64,000 nucleotides of DNA from Linepithema humile (taxonomy: Eukaryota > Arthropoda > Insecta > Hymenoptera > Formicidae). A model generated the notes under the pieces. The model ran no database searches, was not told where the DNA came from, and saw nothing but the letters and a program-made list of their open reading frames with translations. The position numbers and the translations under genes were made by a program. Below are positions 50,658-61,550 of this stretch, piece after piece. Where the stretch lies: contig NC_090131.1 of NCBI RefSeq assembly GCF_040581485.1, positions 22,952,532 through 23,016,531 on the forward strand. Reading direction: 5' to 3'. Each line of letters starts with the position of its first letter. Positions within the stretch are counted from its first letter, which is position 1.

Positions 50658-53623
50658 CTACTTTGTTAATCCCGCTACTTTCGCATCTTGCGGTTCAATT
50701 CTATTTTGTGCCTGGCGTATGATCAACCGCTCTTGATTGTGGCGTACAGACCATAAACTTGGCAAATATTTCGGTTGCATAGTGGTAAGGAAATGTTCCC
50801 TCCACATACGTTCTAATTCAACGAGTCCAGACTCTTGTTTTTGGAAATATTGTACCACCTATCATAAAAATGAGAAATTTTATATATAAATTTGCACACA
50901 TATGTATATAAATTTTATGAACATTTGTTTTAAGTTTTTTTTTTTAAATACCTTTAAGCCATGTGGTTGATATTTGCACTGATTAACTGGCATCAGTGTG
51001 TTCTTTAGTTGTTCATTCAGGGCATTGAGCAGCTCTGGTGTAATCTTTTGCTGTCCCGTATGTTCTAATATATAATTTTCAAGCTCCTCGCGTCGCCGTT
51101 GAGGAATCAATAATCTATCCTGTAAGGCATTAACAGCCGAATGCAATTTTCGATAGTTGTTCATATATCGATCTCGTACGTGCGTCATTGGACCAATTAA
51201 TGGTGCATCGCACATATCTGCTAGCTTTCTTCTGAGCTGCAGATCATGGTTATTGCTGATCTCATGACAGGCTGGACATAACAGTAACACATCGTGAGAT
51301 TGATGTGCTTTCATTACCACTGAAAGAAATATCCAACACTTTAGATTACAGATACAAAAAACAATATATGATTATTACGTAATATAATTATATGTATTGC
51401 ATGAGAACTGCATCGCTACGAAGATAAAAGATACTTACACGGGAAATATTTTCGATACTCTCGCGGCACGACGTTCTTCCTAATAAACTTCTCAGTGCAT
51501 CCGCAGACCACGCACTGATTAACTTTCACCTGCGTATAATACTGCCCAACTTCTCCCAATGCACGACCAGATGGCTCAAAGTTTAATCTCACAGTATATG
51601 GATCTGTATTCACAAGTACTCCTAATTTTTTCGTAATATACCATTCTGCCTTTTTACGGTCACATGTACACAATATATCTCCGTCAGGCGCTTGTAAGTA
51701 ACAATTATGATATAATGGTTTAACCCTTGTAGGTATCGTATTTTTACGTTCAGCATTATTGTTTTTATCCATTATTGGTGACTTTATGTTATTTAAAATC
51801 TTATTACTAGTAATGCTATCTACACTTGGTGATCGCAGAGCCTTGAACCTTAAACAGATGTATACTTATGTACTCTCTTTTTGTCTCTACATATGTGTAC
51901 AATTTCTAAAATATAATTTATATAATTTATAAATTCATAAATTATCATACCTCGTATCAACTGTTCTAGCAGGCACGCCATGAATTCGCACATTAACATC
52001 TTCGCTCAATATATTACACAAATAAATCCATAATCTTTGCCATAATGAATATTTTGCTTTTTCTCTTTGCATTATCTGCAAGAAAATTCAAACAGAGAGT
52101 ATTTATTATTAATTATTATTAATTTAGAATGATTATAATTAGATGAAAAAGTTGTTTTTAATCAATTTCCTTACTTTATGATAGATAATAACCGATGCTA
52201 GTGCATCACAAGCAGCGTATGCCACTTGTTCGTCGGACAGGGTGCTAACGTCCCAGTCGCCGCACCTCACTTCTGCTATTTTGTCCATCTCAAGATTAAG
52301 ATACTCTAAACTCATGGCAGCTAAGCTTTTTCGGCTTGGCAGATGTAAGGCATCCGCTAAAGTTCTTAAATCAAGAGCTCCACTAACTCTACATCCATAA
52401 TCCTTTACTATCTTTTGTCCATCTTCATATGAAGCGACTCCAACTTTAAGGATGTGTTTACTAGCTAGCAATTCCTGTGAACAAATTACAATAATTGTTA
52501 TTAAAAATTCTCTTATGTAGATGATGGTATATATATATTTTTTTACAATATATACATTTTGTCAAATGTAATTCATACCTTGAGTTTAGTTGGAATATAT
52601 CCAATTTTTCCAATGCGAAACAAAGCAACTACTCCATTGAAAGTGGCTAATTGTAACAAAGAAACGGATCCTTCTTTGACCCATTCGCAATCAAAACCCA
52701 AAACGCCATCAGACAGATTGCTGTAAAAAGAAAAGTACATATACAATAAATTAATAACTTTTCCATAATAAAATAATCATTACATACATTTTTATATAAA
52801 AAGTATGATTTGCAAAGCAGATTTTTAGAGATAAAAATAATTTTAGAAATATACATGTAAATTTATATTATAAGAAACGACTGAAAGAAAAAAGAAATTT
52901 ATTGTTTTTAATTTCTTACAATAAAATTCATTTTATTACACACAAAAATTTACAAATTATAAGATGATAAATCGGAGGGTATTTTCCTTTCACAACGATA
53001 TAACAATCGCGTATTAATTTTGCCACAAGTGTGATAGCATTATAAGTATTCCAGATCTTTCTCTAAGAATTTCAAGGACGCTACATATACTGTCTTCCAT
53101 ATACAATGAGAATCGCTATTCAACACAGCTCTCACAAAAAATGTAAACAATAGTTGAGATCGGCCGTTTCCATCGTATTATGAAGAGCAGCAAGACGTTC
53201 CAACATTTAATACTCGTACAATATATACATATAAATTAAAGATTATTATAATAAGCGGAAAATATTCCTTATTTTTTCGATTATTCCTTAAAACCGATAA
53301 TAATATAATTGTACTTACCAACGAATACGCTGTACGGCGTAATCGCACTTCTCCGGAGAGTCTGCCAGGATAATCTTGTCTAATATAAGTTTAATTTCCT
53401 TATTGTCATCATTATTCTCATTGTTACTTTTAATATTATCATCGTGTTTATTGTTAGCATCGGATTTATTTTTCTTATTCTTATTTTTATTATCATCTCG
53501 AATTTTTATATTATCGTATAAGTTTTTGACGCTGTGAAGTACGTTGTTGCGATACTTCGACGCCAAGAAGACGAGCCCCACGGTCACGCAAACGAGGAAC
53601 ATGTTGTTACGCGCGGGAACCAT
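50658..53623 (-). CDS. EXD2: EXD2, 3'-5' exonuclease of the DEDDy family, seven exons, 616 aa
   Basis: Exons in transcript order: 53623-53319, 52720-52579, 52474-52175, 52075-51951, 51848-51439, 51319-50952 and 50858-50658. All GT-AG introns and phases agree, 617 codons; human EXD2 is 621 aa. Residues 7-24 are a hydrophobic N-terminal anchor, as in EXD2 at the mitochondrial outer membrane. Exo I is FDCEW (D112, E114), the Exo II Asp is about D167, and Exo III is YAACD (Y235, D239), so all DEDDy metal ligands are present. The C-terminal half has CVVCGCTEKF and LLCPACHEISNNHD, the Cys/His-rich HNH-like region of EXD2. Known roles: RNA and DNA exonuclease linked to mitochondrial translation and to DNA-end resection. 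Odd: residues about 41-80 are an Asn/Asp/Lys low-complexity insert between anchor and nuclease. The gene is divergent from the THAP gene. Confidence 0.95.
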
Positions 53624-54528
53624 TAATTAAATAGAAAAAATGCTCGAAGCACACAAAATTTGACTAAAAACCGATATGTACAATTTTTCGTTATCTTATA
53701 CGATATACACGAGTAACTCGTTTATGTTACAGTTTTATAAATATCAAACGATTACTTAAGCGATCAAACTACCACGCTAACGATTACTTGGAAATAACTT
53801 AGGATATCAATTAATCACAGCGTAATAAACGTTTTAGACATTTATATAAAACCGAAATTAATAAATTAATTATAAATTAACGCGCATCATTCAGCATGAT
53901 AAATCTACGAATATTTGAAAACACTGTCGCCCCTGCTCGCAGCTACGTGTAAAATAATCATGTCGGTGACCAGCTCCGATCCATCGAAATTTAACGAACG
54001 AGGTTCAAGGGACCCCGTAGCTGATAACAACAACCAGCGTACGCGGCTACGGGTATCACGCACGACTACAGGACGATTTCAATCGTGCACACTTTATCTG
54101 CCGTTAACGTGGTGTAATAGCATTAACATTGAAAGTGATCTCTCCGTTTTGATCCTGAAGCTAATCGATTCTTTCAATTGAAATTCTCGTTTGGTATAGA
54201 AACGAAATGATTCGCTGTGCTATTCTGATGTTCTCTTTCGATATATCGAACAAAAAGCAATTGGTCGTCGTGTTTACACGTGCGTTACCATTGGACGATG
54301 ACTAGTATGGCGAACGTTTCTCGGCTGCCACGTAACGGTCATATTTATAGCACAGTTTTCCATCTATATTATATATAAAGTTTGTTTTTGCGCGTAAATC
54401 GCAGGTAGATTCAAGTTTTGTTTTTAGGTTATACATTATTTAGACACAAATAACGAATTACGAATATTAGTGATATTATCCATACGCTGCAAGAATTGCG
54501 GATACAGATATCCGAAGGATAGGATATA
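53624..54528. other. divergent promoter region of EXD2 and the THAP gene
   Basis: Holds the presumed 5' UTRs and promoters of both genes. A 74-codon frame from an ATG at 53960 (MSVTSSDPSKFNERGSRDPV) is open, but it has no domain or clear splice sites and is not called. A reverse CCAAT motif (ATTGG) lies near 54291. Confidence 0.5.
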
Positions 54529-56209
54529 ATGATAACCTGCGCAGCTAATGGTTGTCCTTCTACCCAGACCACGAAGATAGATGGCAATCTGATGTCATTT
54601 TTCGCTTTTCCAGAAGATGATCTGTGAGTATTTATTGTACTGCTATGATCTCTGTGTTGACGATAACTCACTGTTTTCATGATGGATTTCAGAAGAAAAA
54701 ACCAATGGCTGCACAATTGCAATTCGGCATCAGGTGTCGTAAACGACAAACAGCCTCTGCATCTCTGCGAGTTACACTTCGAGAAAGAAAACTTCACTCC
54801 ATCTAAAGATTTGAAGTCAAGTGCTGTTCCTACTCTGTTCGGTAAAATAGAAGGTTTGTAAGCCTAGTTGCAAGCTTATACTCCTCTCTGAAAATATGTT
54901 TGAATTATTATTTCAATGTTTTATAGAATATTCAATAAATATTAGATGTTTGACAATATGCGGAAAATTTATAATTATATCTATAGATTTGTCTACAATA
55001 TTGTTTTAACAAAAGTAATTTCTTATTGATATTTTTAGGAATAACAATAACTTATAATTATTTATATTTAATAAATTTATTTGGAATATTTTACAATATA
55101 TATAGTCAACTTTTTATATAATAATTCCAATGCAAGATCTCTATTCTATTTGTACATAAGTAATAAATTTATATAGTATGATATTACAATAATATATATG
55201 TATCTCTTTACAGGTCCTCCAATTAAACGTAAAATGGAAACTGCATTACAGACGACACCAGAAAAGATATCATTAAAACAGAAAAAATTAGATGAAGATA
55301 CTTTAGTGACACCACCACAGAGTCCATTTACACAAGATAATGTAAATCTGCTTTCTTTTAGCCATATGTTGCTATATATTTAAAAAACGTTTATATTTTT
55401 ATGTTATATTGCAGGTGGAAGATGCAATTAGTGGAAGTAAAACAATTGATTGTGCAATTAATGGTTCTGTTGCATCAAGCCTTGAACCACATGAAAACCT
55501 TCAGACAAAAGAGAAGACATATTGTCTGATCATACAAATTGATAAAGTACGATGTAAACCAGGCCCAATTGATAATGATGTGAAAGATTTATCAGAGAGA
55601 AAAAGTCAAACATTACAGACACTGGCTAAGAAAATCTGCGCTAAAGGTAGCTGCAAACTAAAAAGATGTATATACAACTCGAAACCAGCATTGCAGTGCA
55701 AAATATGTGATCAATATTATATTATAAAGGGTGAAGAGGAGAAAAGCTACCCTTGTTCTATATGTTCGAAAACTTTTCCTAATCCACAATCGTTGTATGT
55801 GCATATTAGAAAACATTTTATTTGCGACATGTGTCAAACGGAATGCAGCTCACAGATAATGTATGATAAACATGCAAAATTGCATGTTAGCACTGATCCA
55901 TTACACCCATATAAATGCCATCAGTGTCTCAAGACATTTGAATTGAAAGAAGGCGTCAAGCAACATTGTTTGACTGAGCATTCAAAGACAAAATTGCAGA
56001 ACACTTTATTTCATTTCGCTTCGCCTTCTGTAACTACAACAGTCTCTCAGCAAAATGATTACCGATGTACGAGCTGTAACATTAATTTAAAGAATGATCA
56101 AGCTTACAGGTAAACTATTTTTATATATAAATATCACTTTTTAAAAACTTGTCGCAAATATAATGTAAATAATAATCATTTTGTTGTAATAGTTGAAGTT
56201 TTGTTTTTG

Positions 56210-56265
<56 letters not shown>

Positions 56266-56699
56266 TAATATATATGTTTTATACTATATTTTGTTCTTTT
56301 GGAATAATATTGGAAATATATTACAGGAACCATATAAATCTTCACAAAAAGAATGAAAGCTTGAGTAATATCAATATTAACGAAGCCAACAACATAATAG
56401 TACCAAATCCTTTGACTGGGAGTCAAATCGGTATTCTTCAACCAGTAAAGTTTAGTTGTCGAGTATGCTCAAAAGAATTTGATAATGTCAGAGAAGTTGA
56501 TTTGCATACGAGGACTCATTTGGAAGATGTCGAAGAAGATCTTAAATGTAATATCTGTAAGAAATTTTTTAAAAGTAGCACGGCATTCAGTGAACATTTA
56601 AAGCATCATTTGTCACGTGCGTATCCTTGTCCAGTTTGTTCAAAAGCTTTTATTAATAGAACTACTTTAAAAATACACTTAAAAACTCATTCTGATTAG
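54529..56699 (+). CDS. THAP-domain protein with seven C2H2 zinc fingers, five exons, 483 aa
   Basis: Exons: 54529-54623, 54693-54853, 55214-55341, 55415-56109 and 56327-56699; all GT-AG introns, phases agree, 484 codons, TAG stop. Residues 1-86 are a THAP DNA-binding domain: C4, C9, C57 and H60 form the C2CH zinc site, with FAFPEDD, W37 and the AVPTLF motif typical of THAP. A Lys/Ser-rich linker follows. The C-terminal half has seven C2H2 fingers, including CSICSKTF, CDMCQTEC, CHQCLKTF, CTSCNINL, CRVCSKEF, CNICKKFF and CPVCSKAF; the fourth is split by the last intron. Known: THAP and C2H2 domains bind specific DNA, so a nuclear transcription factor is inferred; target genes are unknown. The last intron carries a TA microsatellite. 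Orthology is not assigned, because THAP plus C2H2 combinations arise repeatedly in insects. Confidence 0.92.
56216..56261. repeat. (TA)n microsatellite in the THAP gene last intron
   Basis: About 23 TA units, 65 bp upstream of the last exon. Confidence 0.95.
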
Positions 56700-56807
56700 A
56701 TTCATAGATTGTAATAAAATGGAACATCAAAAAAATTCACGTAAAATTTCAAATAAGTTATATTTTGAAAATAATATATGAATTTGAACTAATAATCTAT
56801 GAATTAT

Positions 56808-56907
56808 GGCTGTGTTCTGAAATTCACTGCCAGTACTGGAAAATCTATAGTTTACATTATGTATATTGTAAATTTTCAGTACTGGCAGTGAATTTCGAAA
56901 CGCAGCC
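56808..56907. mobile_element. 100-bp MITE downstream of the THAP gene
   Basis: The left arm (GGCTGTGTTCTGAAATTCAC, then TGCCAGTACTG) and the right arm (CAGTACTGGCA, then GTGAATTTCGAAACGCAGCC) are inverted repeats of about 33 bp with few mismatches around a short AT-rich core. TAT occurs directly outside each end, consistent with a TA or TAT target duplication, but the flanks are AT-rich. Family unknown. Confidence 0.8.
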
Positions 56908-56952
56908 TATATATATTGACTTTTATTATTACATACAGCGTGTTCCATGGGA

Positions 56953-56982
56953 AGTTTCAGCAACTTCCCAGTTGCTGAAACT
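56953..56982. repeat. perfect 13-bp hairpin at the foldback edge
   Basis: AGTTTCAGCAACT, spacer TCCC, AGTTGCTGAAACT. The second half is also the first part of the foldback left arm. Confidence 0.9.
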
Positions 56983-57355
56983 AATTAGCTGTTATTTTTA
57001 AACGCACATACAGGACAAAAAAAATAAAATATTTTCTAGCAGAGAACATTTTGCAGCTTTATTTACATATAAACTAAAAACAATCGGAGATATTTTTATT
57101 ATTAAATAAATGTTTATAAATGCCAAATTTTTATTTTTATTATAATTCTGACGGTGCGTACGTTAAAAATATATACCATTAAAATTAGAAATATTTGGCA
57201 TTTTTTATATAATAAACGTTTATTTAATGATGAAAATATTGTCTTTAGTTTATACGTAAATAAAACTACAAAATGTCTTCTGTTAAAAAATTTTTATTTT
57301 ATTTTTCTTGCTTCCTATATGCGTTTAAAAATGATAGCTAATTAGTTAAGCAACT
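56970..57355. mobile_element. foldback element with ~160-bp imperfect inverted arms
   Basis: The left arm (56970 to about 57133) reads AGTTGCTGAAACTAATTAGC, TTTTTAAACGCACATA, CATTTTGCAGCTTTATTTAC, ATATAAACTAAAAACAAT and ATGCCAAAT. The complement of 57355-57188 reads AGTTGCTTAACTAATTAGC, TTTTTAAACGCATATA, CATTTTGTAGTTTTATTTAC, GTATAAACTAAAGACAAT and ATGCCAAAT in the same order. A core of about 55 bp separates the arms. It has no coding capacity; no clear target duplication was found, so the true ends may lie slightly further out. Confidence 0.75.
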
Positions 57356-57725
57356 TTTCATGCGAAAATTTATATAATCTTATAATTTATAAATTTATAT
57401 TTAATAAATTTTCTCTATATTAAATCCTTAAATATATTTTTCATAATGCATAGATTATTAATTTTGTGTTATTTTTCAGCATACAACTTGTTTGATTATG
57501 TTTTATGTGAACAAGTTTTTTTAAAACAGAATTCTTTCTATAAAACAAAATTTATTATTTTACAATAAAATACTTATATGTAAGCGCAATTCTTATTTTA
57601 AAATATAATTATCGCATGTTATAAATTATTTTAATTTTGTTGGAATAAATATAACTAGCGTTGATGAAATTTCTTTAATAATCTTATATTTTTCATTTAA
57701 CTTTAATGAGACTTTAATTAGATGT

Positions 57726-57816
57726 CATTTATTTACGCTACCAAACAAACAGTATAGAGTATGCAATATTTGAAGCATATAATACATAGATGTGAATACC
57801 AGACTATATTACATGG
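57726..57816 (+). repeat. diverged direct repeat, copy 1
   Basis: Starts ATTTATTTACGCTACCAAAC and continues through AATACATAGATGTGAATACC to ATATTACATG. It is the same order of blocks as the copy at 58011. Confidence 0.75.
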
Positions 57817-58010
57817 ATATTGTATTTATCCACAATTTCTTATAATTTCTCAACATTTTTGATTATATATCATGTTTTCTAGAAAATAGAAGCTGAAAAC
57901 ATAACATTTAAATGTTATCCCATTCAATACATAAATCAAGAAATTGACATTGCATTGTAAATGCAATGTTATTATAATTATGTATATATTTAAATTTTAA
58001 TGTTCGATAC

Positions 58011-58110
58011 CATTTATTTACGCTACCAAATGAACAAGTATAAAGTATATGTAATATTTGGAGTATGTAATACGTGGATGTAAATACCAGATTATACCAT
58101 ATTACATGAA
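58011..58110 (+). repeat. diverged direct repeat, copy 2
   Basis: Starts CATTTATTTACGCTACCAAA and continues through AATACGTGGATGTAAATACC to ATATTACATG. It differs from copy 1 by scattered substitutions and small insertions. Confidence 0.75.
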
Positions 58111-58320
58111 TGTAATAAAAATATAAATTTAAATAAGAAACAAATAATTATATCTGTTGTATCGCTTCACCTGCTGTAGATTTTGTCTTTGTTCCAAAAT
58201 TTGGTGTACGCATCAATTTCATCGAAAAATTGAAAAATGTTAAAATCCCGCGCTTTTGTTAATTACATGCACTTCCGAGTGCAATCAACTTCACACAATT
58301 TGTACGCAGTGTCAATTGGC

Positions 58321-58362
58321 CAATATTGCCAATATTTCAATATCTCAATATTGGCAATATTG
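58321..58362. repeat. perfect 16-bp inverted repeat
   Basis: CAATATTGCCAATATT, a 10-nt spacer, AATATTGGCAATATTG. Origin unknown. Confidence 0.9.
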
Positions 58363-58869
58363 AAATATATCGATGCTGCGCGTCCTCTTTCAGTCTTTTT
58401 TATTCGTTCCTGCGCTATGTCTATTTGTAATGCAGAGTGCTAATTTATTTTAATTGTTAAAAGTGTACAAGTGTGAATTTTCGTTGGGAATGCCGAAAGT
58501 TGGGAGTGACGAGCGATTGCCGAAACGTATTATTTATCGTGTTTGCAATTAACGGCGTTTCATTTAATTACAAGATCGAAGCGCTGTAGATCCGCGGTTC
58601 ATTGTCAGATGTAAAGCGGTAAAACATTTATGTTGTGAACATATCCGCATTTGATGGCCGCCAAAACGGTTATTGTTTTGCTCATTGTGAATGCATGTAC
58701 AGTGTTGAGTGAATCGTTGAATATGTAAAGTGATAGTTCGTTATCAGTATAATTATGTATGCATTGCGATAAACAATGCATTTTGTGTATTGTACGCGCA
58801 TGGCAAATACGTAGTTTGAATCGTGAGTCTCCCGTAAGTACAGGTTAATTTTCATCTGGTAGTGTAACT

Positions 58870-59266
58870 ATGTCCGAGTTTCCGGATTTCTCGATGGATG
58901 CTGATGCAGGACAACTTCAACTGATGCAGCGAATAAAGCATACTGCAATACTTTAGTTGGTGAGTAATTATCTGTTTGTTGTTTGAATATATATATAATT
59001 ATGATCGCATACATACACACACACACACACACGCACACATATATACAATTACAATTTGATTTATTGCATATTTAATAAATGAGATACTTACACACATTTA
59101 TTGAATATTTATTAAAATTATTCATGTAATTTATGGTTTGTAATTACATATAATTGTTTTAATCCAAATGGAAATATATTATACTTTATAATTGACTAAG
59201 GTATATATTGTATATTAATTTTTTAGGTATAGCTGGAGAGCGTACTTGGCTAGGGTACAACGACCG
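58870..59266 (+). pseudogene. candidate first two exons with an apparent frameshift, unrecognised gene
   Basis: An ATG at 58870 opens MSEFPDFSMDADAG, but this frame stops at TAG 58954. In the frame one base over, the same exon continues DAANKAYCNTLV up to a donor (exon end 58959, GTGAGT), and the exon 59227-59266 (acceptor TTTTTTAG, donor GTGAGT) continues in phase as GIAGERTWLGYNDR. A single missing base near 58915 would join the two. Alternatives are an assembly error, a true pseudogene, a non-coding transcript, or chance. Another frame is also open across the second exon. No family was recognised. Confidence 0.3.
59014..59032. repeat. (AC)n tract
   Basis: About nine AC units, followed by an interrupted ACGCACACAT. 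Confidence 0.85.
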
Positions 59267-61049
59267 GTGAGTGAATTTATTCATTATACGTACGTAATTA
59301 CATAAACTGTTGATATCATCTATTGTTTTTTTCATTTGCCAATATTTATTATATGATTGCTAAAAACCGTATTTTAACAATCAGATGCTCATCTTTAATT
59401 TGTATTTTTTTAAATATACAATAAAATACGAAATTATTTTGTCTCTATTTTAATAATAAAAAATTTCAAATTTTGCATAAGTCAATTTGTTATTTTTATA
59501 TTGTAAATTGTAAAGTTTTATGAAATATATATGAACATTGTACATAAAAGAAATTTTATGGAAATATAAATTATGGAAAATTGCATTTAGAAATTATAAC
59601 TCTGAAGATATAAATTTTAAACTTATATTTAATATAATTTTGTATTATAAATATATTTTTTATTTAATCTTATTAATAAATTTAATCATTCAATGTTGAA
59701 TTGTTAAAGTACGGTTTTAAATGTATAGTTTATGAATGCAAAAAGAATTGTCATTACTAATACAATTGCTTATATAGCAATTGATATATTTGAATCACTT
59801 TTATACGCGTATTAAAATTTGTTAATTATCAAACTGTTAAAATTTGAAAAATTTTTTAAATACAACGATCTTCGCGAAAAAAGCCTCTCTTGTAGTAGCT
59901 AAAAAAATATTGATATATTTTTTCTAAACTGCAAATTTGTTATTCGAAGAATTTTAACTATTTATACGCATTTGCCTTTCATGTGCCGTGGCATGAATTT
60001 GTAATTTCTGAAAGTAAACTACGGTTAACTTTTGTTCTGTAATACGCGTAACAAATTCTGTAAGCGCGAGTATTTAATATTTATCGGCTCTTTGACGGAA
60101 TTATTATAATAGCAGTCCAAGGCGAAATTTGCAGTGGTGAAGCAAATTGTGACACCTCGTCTTGCGACACCTACTAAATACAATTGCTTGTTCATTATTT
60201 AAATATATTTTAACAGATTGATAACATACATATATATAATTGCAATTAATTTTTTCGATATACTTGTGTATCAATTTGTTATTTATCAAATGTTACATTG
60301 CTGATCTTTTATGTTACTACTTTTTAAGAAAAATTTAATATTTTTGCTCCTAAATTTTCTAACATTGTTAGACTTCTTTCTCTGGTCAATCTTTTTTACT
60401 AAAGAAAGGAAAAACGATTTTTGCTTATCAGATTTTTAAAAATAACGAGTAACGAGTTAAGATATCTTTTAAGTAAAAAAGTAATATCCTGCCTCTCAAG
60501 AACACCCAGTTTTTGATATTGCAAAATTTCAAAGTATGATAAAAGTAAATGGATTCTCAGAATTCATGTTGTATAAGTAAATGGATTCTCAGAATCCATT
60601 TTATAAAATTGAATTCACATAATCTGTGGTATCAGATCAAAGAGTTAAATCTTGAAACTTTTAATTCTCTTTAATCCTTTCAACCTGATAGACGAATAAT
60701 CTCTTTAATTCTGTATGCAGTATTACATAAAATTAATGACGATTATGCAAGCTTTTATCAAGAAATTGAATCTTGATTCCTATTTATCGTAAACAACAGA
60801 ATTACAGAATAACTAAACCTTTTGTGCTAAAAACGATATTCTAAAGACTAACAATCTTCTAACAATCCGAAAGCAATCGCTGATATTATCGGTCACGTTT
60901 TACGGACGAAATTCTTTTGATTCGTTTATTTTTCGTAAAGTATCTGTCGAAGTGACAAGTGCGAATGATAGAGACTCGAGACTGTAAAGAGAGGTACGAT
61001 CGCGAATGAATGAAGGAATGAATGAGCGGACGAATGGCGATAATAGCTT
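59267..61049. other. AT-rich stretch, no gene seen
   Basis: Probably intronic or intergenic. It contains a 21-bp direct repeat (60543-60563 and 60575-60595, AAGTAAATGGATTCTCAGAA...), the second copy of which forms an 11-bp palindrome with the bases that follow (60579-60601). Confidence 0.5.
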
Positions 61050-61550
61050 TCTTTGAGATGCCGCGGTGCTCTCGTGAAACGCGCGCAGAATGATCCTGAT
61101 TTTTATAAGGAAAAGAACCAGAAGTTAGCAGCACGGAAGGGGCACCTGGGAGAAGGGGAACCGCCTCCGATGCCCGGAATCCAAAAGGTGCCGACGATGA
61201 CGACCCGCTGCGGAACAATCGTGCCGATATTCACGGGTCGCCCACTGTCAACGGGGACCACTTCAAACGTAGCCGGCCTCAATGTGTTTATTTGGCCAAC
61301 GTCAAATTTACTCGTGGAAAAGGGGGAACACGAATCGATACGACGCGCCACCGCGGGCACACACGTCGGCACCTCGCCGTCCTGTTTTTGTGTCGGCCAA
61401 GACACAAATCCGATCGTTTTGTGCGGCGAAGGATCACTTCGCAGCCGCAGGGCGTGGCTCGTGTAAGCCCGTTGTAAGCTCTTGACTTTCGCTCGCCGCA
61501 CTTTAACCGAGCACGGGCGTAATCCGATTGTCGCCGGTCGATGCACCGAG
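61050..61550 (+). other. GC-rich island, possible exon of an unrecognised gene
   Basis: This 500-bp block is strongly CpG/GC-rich in AT-rich surroundings, as the true exons in this window are. Two plus-strand frames are open: one from 61053 (NDPDFYKEKNQKLAARKGHL) and one from about 61112 to TAA 61477 (GADDDDPLRNNRADIHGSPT, then PQCVYLANVKFTRG). Donor-like GTGTAAGC and TTGTAAGC occur at about 61461 and 61471. An antisense frame spans 61103-61546. I recognise no domain, so frame and strand are unresolved; a promoter CpG block or transposon remnant is also possible. Confidence 0.4.

Larger units (their letters stand above)
57356..58869. other. AT-rich intergenic region with repeats
   Basis: Contains the direct repeats and the perfect inverted repeat listed separately. 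From about 58450 the sequence becomes more mixed and may be promoter or 5' UTR of the candidate gene at 58870. Donor-like motifs (CGTGAGTCTC, CCGTAAGTAC) occur at 58823-58840. Confidence 0.5.

Noticed and set aside
53960..54181. 74-codon frame from an ATG in the EXD2/THAP promoter region
   Set aside because: No splice sites or domain; could be an upstream ORF but cannot be supported.
61103..61546. Minus-strand open frame of 147 codons in the GC island
   Set aside because: Overlaps two equally open plus-strand frames; no domain; cannot choose a strand.
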